From Chryseobacterium sp. JAH (GTDB lineage Bacteria; Bacteroidota; Bacteroidia; Flavobacteriales; Weeksellaceae), in contig NZ_LMAH01000007.1 in assembly GCF_001507335.1 (NCBI RefSeq), positions 124,001 to 188,000 of the forward strand: a stretch of DNA of 64,000 nucleotides. The letters run 5' to 3'. This document shows, in pieces, positions 19,828 to 28,312 of this stretch. The position numbers were made by a program, and so were the translations under genes. Positions within the stretch are counted from its first letter, which is position 1; each line of letters opens with the position of its first letter. The notes under the pieces were generated by a model that had not been told where the DNA came from, made no database searches, and saw only the letters and a list, made by a program, of their open reading frames with translations.

Positions 19828-20598
19828 ATGACAAAATACATTTTTCTATTGATAGGAATAATTTCCAGCACGCTTTTGAATGCTCAAGAGGCTGACAATA
19901 ATCTTCAAGGTTATTTTGTGACCAATTCCAAAGAATCTTTATACTCTTATTTTGCTTTTGACGGTAACGGAAAAGTTGATATTGCAGGATATGGGAAAGG
20001 TGATTATTTTGTAAAAGGCGATTCTGTCGTAGTTTTTCCGGATAAGGATATTTTTATATTTAAAATTTCTAAAACCCATTTAAGCGGTAATTCAAGTTGG
20101 GTGAAAAATACAAAATGGGACTTGAAAAAAGACAGCATTGCAGAAAACAACAGAAAAGACGATGCTTTAGCTAAAAAAAATGCGCAGCTTCTTTACGAAT
20201 ATTACCGAAAAACCAGAGCTAAGAGCAATGATCTGGAAAAACTATTTGATGAAAGTGCCATGGCAAACTACACCAAAAACATTGACGATTTATGCGGCAG
20301 AGGACTTGCAAAAGCCTGTATGGAAAAATTGGGTTTAATGGTAATGGAAGATCTCGGCGGAATAAGTGCTGTTCTAGCCAGCAAAACAAAAAAGCCAAAA
20401 CAGAATCCTGAAATCATCAAATTGGGGCAGAAAATCATCACCATGGGTGAAGTCGAAGGTCACACCGTTTTAGGAAGCTATTACTACAGTTTGGGTGATA
20501 AAGTAAAAGCTGAAAAAGAATGGCAAAAAGGCACGGATAAAGGCAGTACAAAAGCTGCAATGGTGCAGTTTGAGGCAGAAATGTCTGAACCTAAATAA
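19828..20598 (+). CDS. Secreted protein of unknown function
   Basis: 256 residues. A signal peptide (about 1-19, ending LNAQ) is followed by a beta-rich part with LQGYFVTNSKESLYSYFAF and GYGKGDYFVKGDSVVVFP. A helical C-terminal half ends in a Sel1/TPR-like stretch (GEVEGHTVLGSYYYSLGDK, AEKEWQKGTDKGSTKAAM). No catalytic residues are recognisable. An envelope location and protein-protein contacts through the helical repeats are inferences. It is followed by a wobble-rich hairpin terminator. Confidence 0.7.
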   Translation: MTKYIFLLIGIISSTLLNAQEADNNLQGYFVTNSKESLYSYFAFDGNGKVDIAGYGKGDYFVKGDSVVVFPDKDIFIFKISKTHLSGNSSWVKNTKWDLKKDSIAENNRKDDALAKKNAQLLYEYYRKTRAKSNDLEKLFDESAMANYTKNIDDLCGRGLAKACMEKLGLMVMEDLGGISAVLASKTKKPKQNPEIIKLGQKIITMGEVEGHTVLGSYYYSLGDKVKAEKEWQKGTDKGSTKAAMVQFEAEMSEPK

Positions 20599-20625
20599 GC
20601 GACTTTGAATTTTGAATAATTTTGA

Positions 20626-20655
20626 AAGCCTTGAAGAAAATCCTTTGAGGTTTTT
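20626..20655 (+). terminator. Wobble-paired terminator hairpin
   Basis: As RNA, AAGCCUUGAAG pairs with CUUUGAGGUUU over 11 positions if three G-U pairs are allowed; a T run follows. It resembles a mutated copy of the icmF terminator at 19770-19799. Confidence 0.6.
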
Positions 20656-20712
20656 CTAATTTCACAAACTAATGATTAAATTTATCGTTAGTAATTCATT
20701 ATATTTAACCTT

Positions 20713-21753
20713 ATGAAAAACAGCTTTACAAAAATCTTATTTTTAGTTGGAGTCTGCGTCACTTCAATTGCTTTTGCTCAGAAGAGAACTGAAGAATTCA
20801 CCATCACTCTTCCTTCCAAAAAAGGAGATAAAAGCTACTATAAAACCATCAAACTAATTGATGCCAGAATAGACACGACTTCACTGGGAATCGTTCAGCA
20901 GGGAGGCTTAAATGCTAAAGCAAGAGTTGTTCCTACCACCAATTTATCCAACCAATTTCAAAGTATTTTAAACAGCATCAGTGATGAAAACGCAGAGGAC
21001 GGAACTTTGGTTTTATATCTAAAACAGCTCTCCTTTGCAGAAGTTACATCCGCATTCAGCGAGCATGGATATTGCTATTTTCAGGCTTTTCTTTTTGTGA
21101 AAAATGATGACGGAACGTATTCTCTGATTGATAAAACAGATACTGTAATTGATCACAAAGCTGCTGACGTCACCAAAGAAACCTTAAGGAAAGGAAGTGA
21201 AATGCTTGGCGACTTTATTGTGAAAAATGCAACTAAAAAAGCAGAAGTAACAAATCATTATACTTTCGAAGATCTTAAAAGCTTTGACGATATTGATAAG
21301 CAGTCAATCACTTTATTTAATTCGAACGAATTAAAAAATGGCGTTTACAAAGATTACACCTCGTTGAAAAACCAGCAACCTCAACAGGAAATTACTAACG
21401 TTAAATTTTACGGAAATCAGCCAAAAATACACAGGATTTTTGAAACGGTTGACGGCAAAGAAAAGGAGATCAAAAAAGATGATGTTTACGCAATTATTTA
21501 CAAGGGCGAACCTTACATCTATCTTCCTATCGAAAATCTTTTTACCAAAGCAGAAAAGAAAGACAATGACTATTATTTTGTCGGAAAAATAAGATCGACA
21601 GGAGTAAATATGGGAAGCGTCACAATCGGTATGTTTTTCGGCGTAATGGGAGCACTGATTTCTTCAAACCCCGCCTACCCTTTTGAGCAGAAAATTGATT
21701 ATTTAAATGGTGGATTTATTCCAGTAAAAGAAATTCATAGTAAAAGATATTAA
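20713..21753 (+). CDS. Secreted protein of unknown function
   Basis: 346 residues with a signal peptide (about 1-22, ending AFAQ). The first part has alternating strands around IKLIDARIDTTSLGIVQQ and a middle part reads FEDLKSFDDIDKQSITLF. Near the C-terminus a glycine-rich hydrophobic stretch (VTIGMFFGVMGALISS, about 300-317) could be a membrane segment. The family is not recognised. It is likely an envelope protein. The downstream PP-loop gene begins 37 bp later, so co-transcription is possible. Confidence 0.7.
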   Translation: MKNSFTKILFLVGVCVTSIAFAQKRTEEFTITLPSKKGDKSYYKTIKLIDARIDTTSLGIVQQGGLNAKARVVPTTNLSNQFQSILNSISDENAEDGTLVLYLKQLSFAEVTSAFSEHGYCYFQAFLFVKNDDGTYSLIDKTDTVIDHKAADVTKETLRKGSEMLGDFIVKNATKKAEVTNHYTFEDLKSFDDIDKQSITLFNSNELKNGVYKDYTSLKNQQPQQEITNVKFYGNQPKIHRIFETVDGKEKEIKKDDVYAIIYKGEPYIYLPIENLFTKAEKKDNDYYFVGKIRSTGVNMGSVTIGMFFGVMGALISSNPAYPFEQKIDYLNGGFIPVKEIHSKRY

Positions 21754-21790
21754 AGCAAATAGTTATAATGGTCAGCAATTTATACTACCG

Positions 21791-22501
21791 ATGAAACCCA
21801 AAGCAACTTTCAACTGGAGCAGCGGAAAAGACTCTGCATTAGCACTTTACAAAATCATTAAAGAAAATCAATTTGAAATCACTTCTCTGCTGACGAGCAT
21901 TAATAAAGATTTTCAAAGAATCTCGATGCACGGAGTTCATGTTTCGCTTTTAGAAATGCAGGCTGCAAGTTTAGGTTTCCCTTTAATGAAAATGGAGATT
22001 CCGAAAGAACCATCGATGGAAGAATATCAGGAAATCATGAGCAAAACAATGAGTGAAATACAATCTCAAGGCGTTACCCATTCTATTTTTGGAGATATCT
22101 TTCTTGAAGATTTACGAAAATATCGTGAAAATCAATTACAATCCATCGGAATGAAAGCTGTTTTCCCACTTTGGAAACAAAATACAGCTGACCTCATCCA
22201 TGAATTTCTGGATCTTGGCTTTAAAACCATTGTAACCTGCGTGAACGAAACGTATCTTGATAAAAGTTTTGCAGGTAGAATTATTGATAAGGACTTCATC
22301 AATGATTTACCCGAAAACGTTGATCCTTGTGGGGAAAATGGAGAATTTCATACTTTTACTTTTGACGGTCCGATTTTTAAAAATCCAATTGCGTTCGTAA
22401 TTGGAGAAACGGTAATGAAAACATATCCAAACCCAAAATCGTCAGAGAATGATGAAAACGGAGAATATATCTTTTGGTTTTGTGACTTGATTGAGAAATA
22501 A
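21791..22501 (+). CDS. Dph6-like PP-loop ATP pyrophosphatase
   Basis: 236 residues. The PP-loop NWSSGKDSALALY at residues 8-20 is the ATP-binding signature of adenine nucleotide alpha hydrolases. The FGDIFLEDLRKYRE and ETYLDKSFAGR blocks and the NVDPCGENGEFHTF motif match the diphthine-ammonia ligase (Dph6/MJ0570) family. Bacteria lack diphthamide, so the reaction here is probably ATP-dependent amidation or adenylation of another, unknown substrate. That reassignment is inference. The neighbouring genes do not suggest the substrate. Confidence 0.85.
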   Translation: MKPKATFNWSSGKDSALALYKIIKENQFEITSLLTSINKDFQRISMHGVHVSLLEMQAASLGFPLMKMEIPKEPSMEEYQEIMSKTMSEIQSQGVTHSIFGDIFLEDLRKYRENQLQSIGMKAVFPLWKQNTADLIHEFLDLGFKTIVTCVNETYLDKSFAGRIIDKDFINDLPENVDPCGENGEFHTFTFDGPIFKNPIAFVIGETVMKTYPNPKSSENDENGEYIFWFCDLIEK

Positions 22502-22538
22502 TTTCTTGCATTTTTCGTTCGTTTAAAAAACTAAAACG

Positions 22539-23432
22539 ATGAAATCTTATATTCGAATCGACAAACCTTGCAGTGAATCACCAGAAAAAATGCAGAACAT
22601 TCCAGACGGAAAATTTTGCAACCTGTGCTCAAAAAAAGTCACAGATTTTTCAAACATGACGTATCATGAAATCTCAAATATTCTGACAGAGAGTACTGAA
22701 GACAAGATTTGCGGACTCTTTATTAAAGAAAATTTGGGCAAGACAATAGACTTCGAAATCTCAGCTCATTTACAAAAATTAAGAAACTCTTCTTTTACAA
22801 AAGTAGTAGCAGGCTTTGCTTTAACAGCATCATTCATTCACACCTATCCTTCTCAAAAGATACAAAATGTGAAACCTGATGCATTTCATGCTATCAATTT
22901 TAAAAAAACACCAGCAAACAGTGAGAGTAGCACAGATAACGGCAATTTTTTACTTTCAGGGCAGGTGATTTCTTCCGATAAAAAGCAGGCAGTGGTAACT
23001 GATAGAAGTTTCATCACAGCAACAAAGGTTTACAAAACAACATCCGATGAGAACGGATTTTATGAACTTGAAATCCCAAAAGACATTCTGAAAGCCGAAA
23101 GTCTTTTAGAATTCACCCCTCACAACTACGTCTATGATCGTAAACTTGTGATATTTCCAATTGAAAAATTGGGTAAAAAACAATTGATCAAAGTAGAATA
23201 CAACAGGCTTGATAGCATGATGGGCGAAGTGTATTTTGGCCCACCAATGGCGACAGAAAAATCTTTTGTTATAATAGATGGAAAAAAATTAGATGGAAAA
23301 ACGTTTAACAAAAGCTATTCAATGTTTCCTAGTCGCTATGATGTGCACTATATTCCTGGAGAGTTTGTAAATTTTTTCACTACAAAAGAATCAATTACTG
23401 ACATTTATATTGTTTTTATTAAACCGAAATAA
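22539..23432 (+). CDS. Cys-motif plus carboxypeptidase-regulatory-like domain protein
   Basis: 297 residues. The N-terminal module (about 1-65) carries PCSESPEKMQNIPDGKFCNL followed by CSKKVTDFSNMTYHEI. I know this cysteine pattern from Bacteroidota proteins with regulatory-like domains; it might bind metal. A membrane segment follows at about 85-105. The external part has a carboxypeptidase-regulatory-like fold (FLLSGQVISSDKKQ...TTSDENGFYELEIPKDI). There is no N-terminal signal peptide, so the Cys module should be cytoplasmic and the beta-sandwich periplasmic. The function is unknown. Confidence 0.72.
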   Translation: MKSYIRIDKPCSESPEKMQNIPDGKFCNLCSKKVTDFSNMTYHEISNILTESTEDKICGLFIKENLGKTIDFEISAHLQKLRNSSFTKVVAGFALTASFIHTYPSQKIQNVKPDAFHAINFKKTPANSESSTDNGNFLLSGQVISSDKKQAVVTDRSFITATKVYKTTSDENGFYELEIPKDILKAESLLEFTPHNYVYDRKLVIFPIEKLGKKQLIKVEYNRLDSMMGEVYFGPPMATEKSFVIIDGKKLDGKTFNKSYSMFPSRYDVHYIPGEFVNFFTTKESITDIYIVFIKPK

Positions 23433-23518
23433 ATCCGCTTTACAGTCTTAATTGATCCCGGCCACCTCTTTTGATTAATCTATTTTTTTTAGTATTTTAG
23501 AGAAATCATAAGCGAATC

Positions 23519-24613
23519 ATGAAATTTTCTATAACGGTAGCAGCTGCTTTTTCAATTTTACTTTCCTGTCAGAAACCTGAAGCAACTAAACCAGTTGACA
23601 AAAAAGTGATTTCCGATTCTGCGGTGGCAGTTTATCAGAAAAAGCTTTACACTCTTCACCTTGATTCTGTATTTTCAAAATATAAGTTTAATGGCAGTGT
23701 TGCAGTTTTTAAAGATTCAATGCTAGTTTGCAGAAAAAATAACGGTTTTTCTGATTTTAAAAATAAAAAAGCCATTGACAACCAGACCATTTTTGCCATA
23801 GGATCAGTCAGCAAACAGTTTACCGCAGTTTTAATTTTATTAAAAATTGAAGAAGGGAAATTGAAGTTGGAGGATCAGGCTTCAAAATATGTAAAAGAAT
23901 TTCAACGCAAAGATTACGAGAACATCACCATTCATCAACTTTTGAATCACACTTCGGGATTAAATAATTTTGGAGAAAAACTATTATTTAGAAGTGGCTC
24001 AGGGTTTAACTATTCCAATGACGGTTTTAATGCTTTAGGAAAAATCATCGAGAAAGTTTCCGGTAAATCGTATGATCAAAATGTGATGGATCTATTTAAA
24101 AAAGTCGGGATGAAAAACTCTTCGACTGGGAATCTGTTCGAAGGAGATAATTTCGCAGGAGCCTACTTAGGAAATGAGAAAAATTTTGAAAAGATTGCCA
24201 ACATGCCCAAACGATTAGGCAACAAAGAAATAGGAATTCCTGCGGGAGGAATTCTATCAACAATTGATGATTTGCACTTGTGGAACAAATCGCTTTACTT
24301 GGGAAAAATAGTACAACCGGAAACTTTAAAGAAATTTTTAACCAAAAGTGCCGAGAGACAACATCCTATTTTCGGAAAAATGGATTACGGCTATGGAATT
24401 ATGTTGAATGCAGGAAGCCCAGCGTCTTATTTCCATAGCGGCTATGTGAAAGGTTCACCATCACTCAATATCTATTATCCTGAGACCAAAACTTCGGTGA
24501 TTATTTTATCCAACATTGCCGATGAAAAAAAAGGAAAAAGTCATACATTTAAACCTCATCGTGAAATCAAAAATTTTACGGATATGATGGAGAATATTCT
24601 CCTAACAAATTAA
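23519..24613 (+). CDS. Serine hydrolase of the beta-lactamase/DD-peptidase fold, lipoprotein
   Basis: 364 residues. The N-terminal MKFSITVAAAFSILLSC is a lipoprotein signal with Cys17. The beta-lactamase-fold triad is visible: SVSK (Ser96, Lys99) as SxxK, YSN (in FNYSNDGFNALGK) as YxN, and HSG (in SYFHSGYVKGSP) in place of the KTG box, the pattern of class C-like esterases and DD-peptidases. An envelope-anchored peptidase or esterase is the best call, and antibiotic hydrolysis cannot be claimed. The stop codon overlaps that of the convergent downstream gene in the shared TTAA at 24610-24613. Confidence 0.88.
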   Translation: MKFSITVAAAFSILLSCQKPEATKPVDKKVISDSAVAVYQKKLYTLHLDSVFSKYKFNGSVAVFKDSMLVCRKNNGFSDFKNKKAIDNQTIFAIGSVSKQFTAVLILLKIEEGKLKLEDQASKYVKEFQRKDYENITIHQLLNHTSGLNNFGEKLLFRSGSGFNYSNDGFNALGKIIEKVSGKSYDQNVMDLFKKVGMKNSSTGNLFEGDNFAGAYLGNEKNFEKIANMPKRLGNKEIGIPAGGILSTIDDLHLWNKSLYLGKIVQPETLKKFLTKSAERQHPIFGKMDYGYGIMLNAGSPASYFHSGYVKGSPSLNIYYPETKTSVIILSNIADEKKGKSHTFKPHREIKNFTDMMENILLTN

Positions 24614-25338
24614 CTGTCGTCTGAAACTTTGATGAAGTTTTGAATCTTATTTAAAGTCTTTTTATGTTCCAGGAAGTTAATGATTCCAAAAACTACTGAA
24701 GTTTGTAACAGAAAAGGAATAATTAACATGATTACAAAGGGAGCAATATCAATATCTCCTTCTTTTAAAAACAAATATGTATCTCCTTTTCTGTTACTTG
24801 TAAGACTCTGACTCATAGTTGAAATATTAAAGATTACCAATCCCAAGTTTCGCTGGTACGTTGAGTAAAGTATTTTTCCCCTATATTTAAAATCACCTTT
24901 GGTATATTTCCAAATTTTATAATTGCTTATGAGCAAGAAAATGGGCACGACAATAAAAAATGCATTTTGAATTTTAAATAACAGTTTGAAAGTTTCTTCA
25001 TTTGAAGAAAGACAAATGAAGAATAAATTAATTATGAAAGAAATTAACGCAACAGACAATGCTTTTCTAAGAATATTCACATATTTAGCTTTTGCAATTT
25101 TCTTGAAAATCAGAGGAATTTCTTCAGAATAAAAAAGAGCATATTTTGTCATTTTAAACTCAGGTTCCCAGGCTATTTTAGTTTTGAAAAATGACTGTTC
25201 AAAATCCAAATTTTCGCGAAGCTGAAGGTCAGAAATCTGTGCAATCATATGATCGCGAACTTCCAGTAAAATATCAAGAGGAAGTTTATTCAAGATCAGA
25301 TAATCGTCTACTTGCTTTTCTTCTGCTGAAGTGATCAT
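24610..25338 (-). CDS. Membrane protein of the PadR-linked pair (distal)
   Basis: 242 residues. The cytoplasmic N-terminal region (about 1-75, with LEVRDHMIAQISDL and FFKTKIAWEPEFKMTKYA) aligns with the first part of the protein at 25348-25959. About four hydrophobic segments follow (about 93-110, 122-138, and two in the C-terminal half). The function is unknown. It lies 9 nt after its paralog and shares the PadR-controlled promoter, so the two proteins may act together in the membrane. Confidence 0.75.
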   Translation of the reverse strand: MITSAEEKQVDDYLILNKLPLDILLEVRDHMIAQISDLQLRENLDFEQSFFKTKIAWEPEFKMTKYALFYSEEIPLIFKKIAKAKYVNILRKALSVALISFIINLFFICLSSNEETFKLLFKIQNAFFIVVPIFLLISNYKIWKYTKGDFKYRGKILYSTYQRNLGLVIFNISTMSQSLTSNRKGDTYLFLKEGDIDIAPFVIMLIIPFLLQTSVVFGIINFLEHKKTLNKIQNFIKVSDDS

Positions 25339-25347
25339 TTTAATTAT

Positions 25348-25959
25348 TTAGATTAAGACATTTACTTTTTTACTTCTGAAAAACAACAATTGGATCTGTA
25401 CCGCAATTGCGAAAATCAAAAACACTTTATTGATTCCCATTTCCCATAAATTCATACTTTGAGTAAAATAGTTAACTCCAATAAATACCATAGATCCTAC
25501 AATCATGTTTCTTACAATCAGAGGATGAAAACTCAGCTCACAATATTCTCTGAATTTCATTTTTTTAAAAATAAAATTATACAACAGAAAAGCAAACAGA
25601 ATGATTACCAAACTCATCTGTAGCAGATAAAAATAATCTGTAAAAAACGATAATACCGCAAACCCAATTAATGTAAAAACTGTTGACGAAATGACAATAT
25701 TTCTGAATCTCGACTGCAAAACTGTTTTCTCAATTCTCGCGATCTTTTTGAATGAAAAAATGTCTGCCTTTACCATTTCCAGCTCAGGCTGCCATGTTAG
25801 TTTTGTTTTGAGAAATGCTTCCTGAAAACTCAGATTACTTTTCATGAATTCTGAGATCTGAACAACAAAATGGTCATAAATTTCATTAGAAATAACTGTA
25901 CTTAAATTTCTTTTCTGAAGAAAAGCTTTTATTTCGTTTTCTTGATTATTGGTTATCAT
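25348..25959 (-). CDS. Membrane protein of the PadR-linked pair (proximal)
   Basis: 203 residues. The N-terminal helical region (NEIYDHFVVQISEFM, FLKTKLTWQPELEMVKADIF) is related to the next gene, and about four membrane segments follow from residue 90. Its start codon overlaps the stop of the PadR gene by 4 nt (ATGA), which argues for translational coupling and regulator-target pairing. In many bacteria PadR-family regulators sit with such small membrane proteins of the DUF1700/DUF1048 type. Membership in those families is only suggested here. Confidence 0.75.
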   Translation of the reverse strand: MITNNQENEIKAFLQKRNLSTVISNEIYDHFVVQISEFMKSNLSFQEAFLKTKLTWQPELEMVKADIFSFKKIARIEKTVLQSRFRNIVISSTVFTLIGFAVLSFFTDYFYLLQMSLVIILFAFLLYNFIFKKMKFREYCELSFHPLIVRNMIVGSMVFIGVNYFTQSMNLWEMGINKVFLIFAIAVQIQLLFFRSKKVNVLI

Positions 25960-26279
25960 ATATTGAAAATGGTATTGAGATTAAAAAGATACGTTTTCAT
26001 TTCGGCTTCCTGTGCCGCCTGTTGTTTTTTTCCTTTTTCAGTTAAAAGGTAATATTTCCTGTCTCTTCCGTTTATTTTTTGAATTTCAGAAGTAATCAAA
26101 CCGTCACCTTCCAATTTGTGCAGCAAAGGATACAGTGCTCCTTCAGTCATTTCCAGCTCGCCCTCTGTAAGCTCTTTTGCACGTTGCGTCATTTGATAAC
26201 CATACATTTTCACCTCTTTTGAAAGCAATTTCAAAATGATGTTTTGCAGGGTTCCTTTATAGAGACTGTTTTTTTTCAA
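25956..26279 (-). CDS. PadR family transcriptional regulator
   Basis: 107 residues, typical for the short PadR subgroup. The winged helix contains LQNIILKLLSKEVKMYGYQM, LTEGELEMTEGALYPLLHKL and EGDGLITSEI...GRDRKYYLLTEKGKK, all classical PadR features. It is first in a three-gene operon with two membrane proteins. The promoter -7 box at 26299-26306 lies between two arms of a palindrome, so autorepression is likely. Confidence 0.93.
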   Translation of the reverse strand: MKKNSLYKGTLQNIILKLLSKEVKMYGYQMTQRAKELTEGELEMTEGALYPLLHKLEGDGLITSEIQKINGRDRKYYLLTEKGKKQQAAQEAEMKTYLFNLNTIFNI

Positions 26280-26289
26280 TGGTTAATTT

Positions 26290-26328
26290 TATACATAACA
26301 AATCTATGTATAATTTTCTTATGTATAA
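26290..26328 (-). promoter_or_regulatory. PadR operator overlapping a -7 box
   Basis: TATACATA (26290-26297) and TATGTATA (26305-26312) form a palindrome, and a further half-site TTATGTATAA lies at 26319-26328. The plus-strand CAAATCTA at 26299-26306 is TAGATTTG on the minus strand, a -7 box for the padR operon lying inside the palindrome. This is a typical layout for autorepression. Confidence 0.7.
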
Positions 26329-26367
26329 AGTTTTATTGAATCATTTTTAAAAACTTATTTTTACGAT

Positions 26368-26895
26368 ATGAAAAAAATGTATTTCATAGCCATTTATCCA
26401 CCTCAGGAAATTATTAATGAGGTGAAGATCTATAAAGAAGATTTAGCTTTAAACTTTAATAATTCTAAAGCATTAAAAAATGATGCACACATTACTTTAT
26501 TTCCGCCATTCGAAAGAGAATTAGAATTCGAAAGTGATATTTATGAAGCTTTTCAAAAAATAGACACAGCTATTTCACCTTTTGAAATTAAATTAAACGG
26601 TTTTGGAAGTTTTCCGAATCCTAAAAACCCAGTCTTGTATGTGAATCCTGAAGAAAATCAACATCTAAAAGATTTACATCTAAGGGTAAAAGAAATATTT
26701 AGTTTTAAAAATTATTCGTTCAATCCTCACATCACAGTAGGTTACAGAAATTTGACCTGGGAAAATTATTTGAAAGCATGGGAAGTTTACCATAAAAAAG
26801 AATTTAAAACTAAATTTATCGTTGAGAAAATTACACTTCTGCGACACGACCTCAAATGGGTACCAATTGCAGAAAAAGACCTCTCGAGAAAATAA
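26368..26895 (+). CDS. 2'-5' RNA ligase (2H phosphoesterase) family protein
   Basis: 175 residues with the two HxT motifs of the 2H phosphoesterase superfamily: DAHITLFPPF (about residue 42-51) and NPHITVGYR (about 120-128). Bacterial relatives act as RNA 2',3'-cyclic phosphodiesterases or 2'-5' ligases in vitro. The physiological substrate is usually unknown. The start follows the divergent padR promoter region, so the operator at 26290-26328 might also influence it. It ends in a bidirectional terminator. Confidence 0.88.
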   Translation: MKKMYFIAIYPPQEIINEVKIYKEDLALNFNNSKALKNDAHITLFPPFERELEFESDIYEAFQKIDTAISPFEIKLNGFGSFPNPKNPVLYVNPEENQHLKDLHLRVKEIFSFKNYSFNPHITVGYRNLTWENYLKAWEVYHKKEFKTKFIVEKITLLRHDLKWVPIAEKDLSRK

Positions 26896-26922
26896 AAAAC
26901 CGACCTGGAAAAAGTCGGTTTT
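26896..26922. terminator. Bidirectional terminator
   Basis: 9-bp stem AAAACCGAC/GTCGGTTTT between the convergent 2H-phosphoesterase and M64 peptidase genes. Confidence 0.85.
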
Positions 26923-26945
26923 GATTTAAATAATAGTAAACAGTG

Positions 26946-28310
26946 CTACTTTTTGATAATTTTCTGAGAAATAATTAAACTTTTACTTTCAGTTGCAACC
27001 ATTGTATACACCCCCGCAGGAAGATGGCGGATGTCTACGTATACTGTCGCAACATCTTTCATCTCAAATTTCACAGGAATTATTCTTCCTGATGCATCAA
27101 ATAAATTAATTTGTAAATCTTTAGAAAAATCTGATTTTCCTCTGATAAAAAATTCAGTGTTTGCCGGATTAGGATAAATGCTGAATCTTCTTTCTTCCGC
27201 TTTTATTTCGGAGGTACCCAAACTGCTTTTATTCAATGTCCATGACACATTAGTAAAATGTACAGTACCGTGATTGTCTGTTTTTACTAAGGCTGTATTA
27301 TCTGTCACTGAAAAAAGCAAGGTATTGTTTCCGTTATTAAGCTGAGCAGGAGTAATTGTCAAAGTATTCGTGGTTGCAGTTAGAGCGGTTCCGTTTAAAG
27401 TCCATGTATTGACCAGTGTATTAGGAATAGGAAGGATTTCGTTGACAGTAAAAGTCACATTCGTATTTGCATTCACTGCACTTGCATTTGCAGGAGTATA
27501 AGAATCTACCGGAGAAACCAGTGAATGAATTTTTTCAATAATTCTTTCTTTACAGACCGAGCAAAACTGCTGATTAAGATACCTCATCTCACAACTTTGA
27601 TGGGGCCTAAACCAAGTCGGGCTTTCTGTATGAGGAAAGACACCTACCGAATTTAAACCTACCCAATTTTTCCATTTTATCGTGGCGGGATTTGAATTCT
27701 GAGTTTTATTAGGAGATTCTCCGGTACCGGAAAACCAATATTCGTCGGCCAAATTTCCAAAAGAATGCCCCAACTCATGTACTACGATTTCATTGGAAGC
27801 TGCAGCTACTGATGCAAATGCGTAGGTTCCGCCACATCCACCGTACTCAGTAGAGTTTCCCAGAACGTAAGTGATATCATAATCCGGTACATTTGCTGCC
27901 AAAACCTGGGCTACTTTGTTTGTAGTATTGCTATACATGCATCGGTGAACACCAATATCAAAGGTTGAACCTAAATAATTATTAGGATTGGAGACTGGTA
28001 TTATAGGTTCTGTAACATCGGTGGCAGTTCCTGGATGCTTCACTCCAGATTCTGCAGAAATAACCTTTACCGCATATGCATTAAAATAATTTTTATATTC
28101 GGTGTAAGGACTTTTGGTAAAAAGGTAATCGACTGTGCTTTGTGCCGAGGTCACGAAAGCCGGAAGCTGGACAGAGGTAAAACCATCTCCTAATACCGCT
28201 ATATTAATTCGTTTATCATTTGTCCCACTTTGCAACAATGGTACTGTCTCAAATGTTTGCGAAAAACAAAACGTGCTTCCTGTCAATAGAATGAGTAAAT
28301 ATTTTTTCAT
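26946..28310 (-). CDS. M64-type metallopeptidase with T9SS type A sorting domain
   Basis: 454 residues with a signal peptide (1-18, ending CFSQ). Residues 34-45 (RINIAVLGDGFT) and the zinc motif HELGHSFGNLADEYW (178-192, HExxH with downstream DE) fit the IgA peptidase M64 family. An Ig-like stretch occupies about 275-355. The C-terminal 75 residues (FSIYPNPANTEFFI...GVYTMVATESKS) are a type A T9SS sorting domain, so the protease should be secreted and surface-attached. Substrates are unknown, and the IgA link is only the family name. It lies 2 nt downstream of a small lipoprotein gene and is probably cotranscribed with it. Confidence 0.9.
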   Translation of the reverse strand: MKKYLLILLTGSTFCFSQTFETVPLLQSGTNDKRINIAVLGDGFTSVQLPAFVTSAQSTVDYLFTKSPYTEYKNYFNAYAVKVISAESGVKHPGTATDVTEPIIPVSNPNNYLGSTFDIGVHRCMYSNTTNKVAQVLAANVPDYDITYVLGNSTEYGGCGGTYAFASVAAASNEIVVHELGHSFGNLADEYWFSGTGESPNKTQNSNPATIKWKNWVGLNSVGVFPHTESPTWFRPHQSCEMRYLNQQFCSVCKERIIEKIHSLVSPVDSYTPANASAVNANTNVTFTVNEILPIPNTLVNTWTLNGTALTATTNTLTITPAQLNNGNNTLLFSVTDNTALVKTDNHGTVHFTNVSWTLNKSSLGTSEIKAEERRFSIYPNPANTEFFIRGKSDFSKDLQINLFDASGRIIPVKFEMKDVATVYVDIRHLPAGVYTMVATESKSLIISQKIIKK

Positions 28311-28312
28311 GA

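Noticed and set aside
21791..22501. Diphthine-ammonia ligase as the actual function
   Set aside because: Bacteria do not make diphthamide; only the enzyme family can be claimed.
23519..24613. Beta-lactamase resistance gene
   Set aside because: The SxxK, YxN and HxG pattern fits many esterases and DD-peptidases; hydrolysis of antibiotics cannot be inferred.
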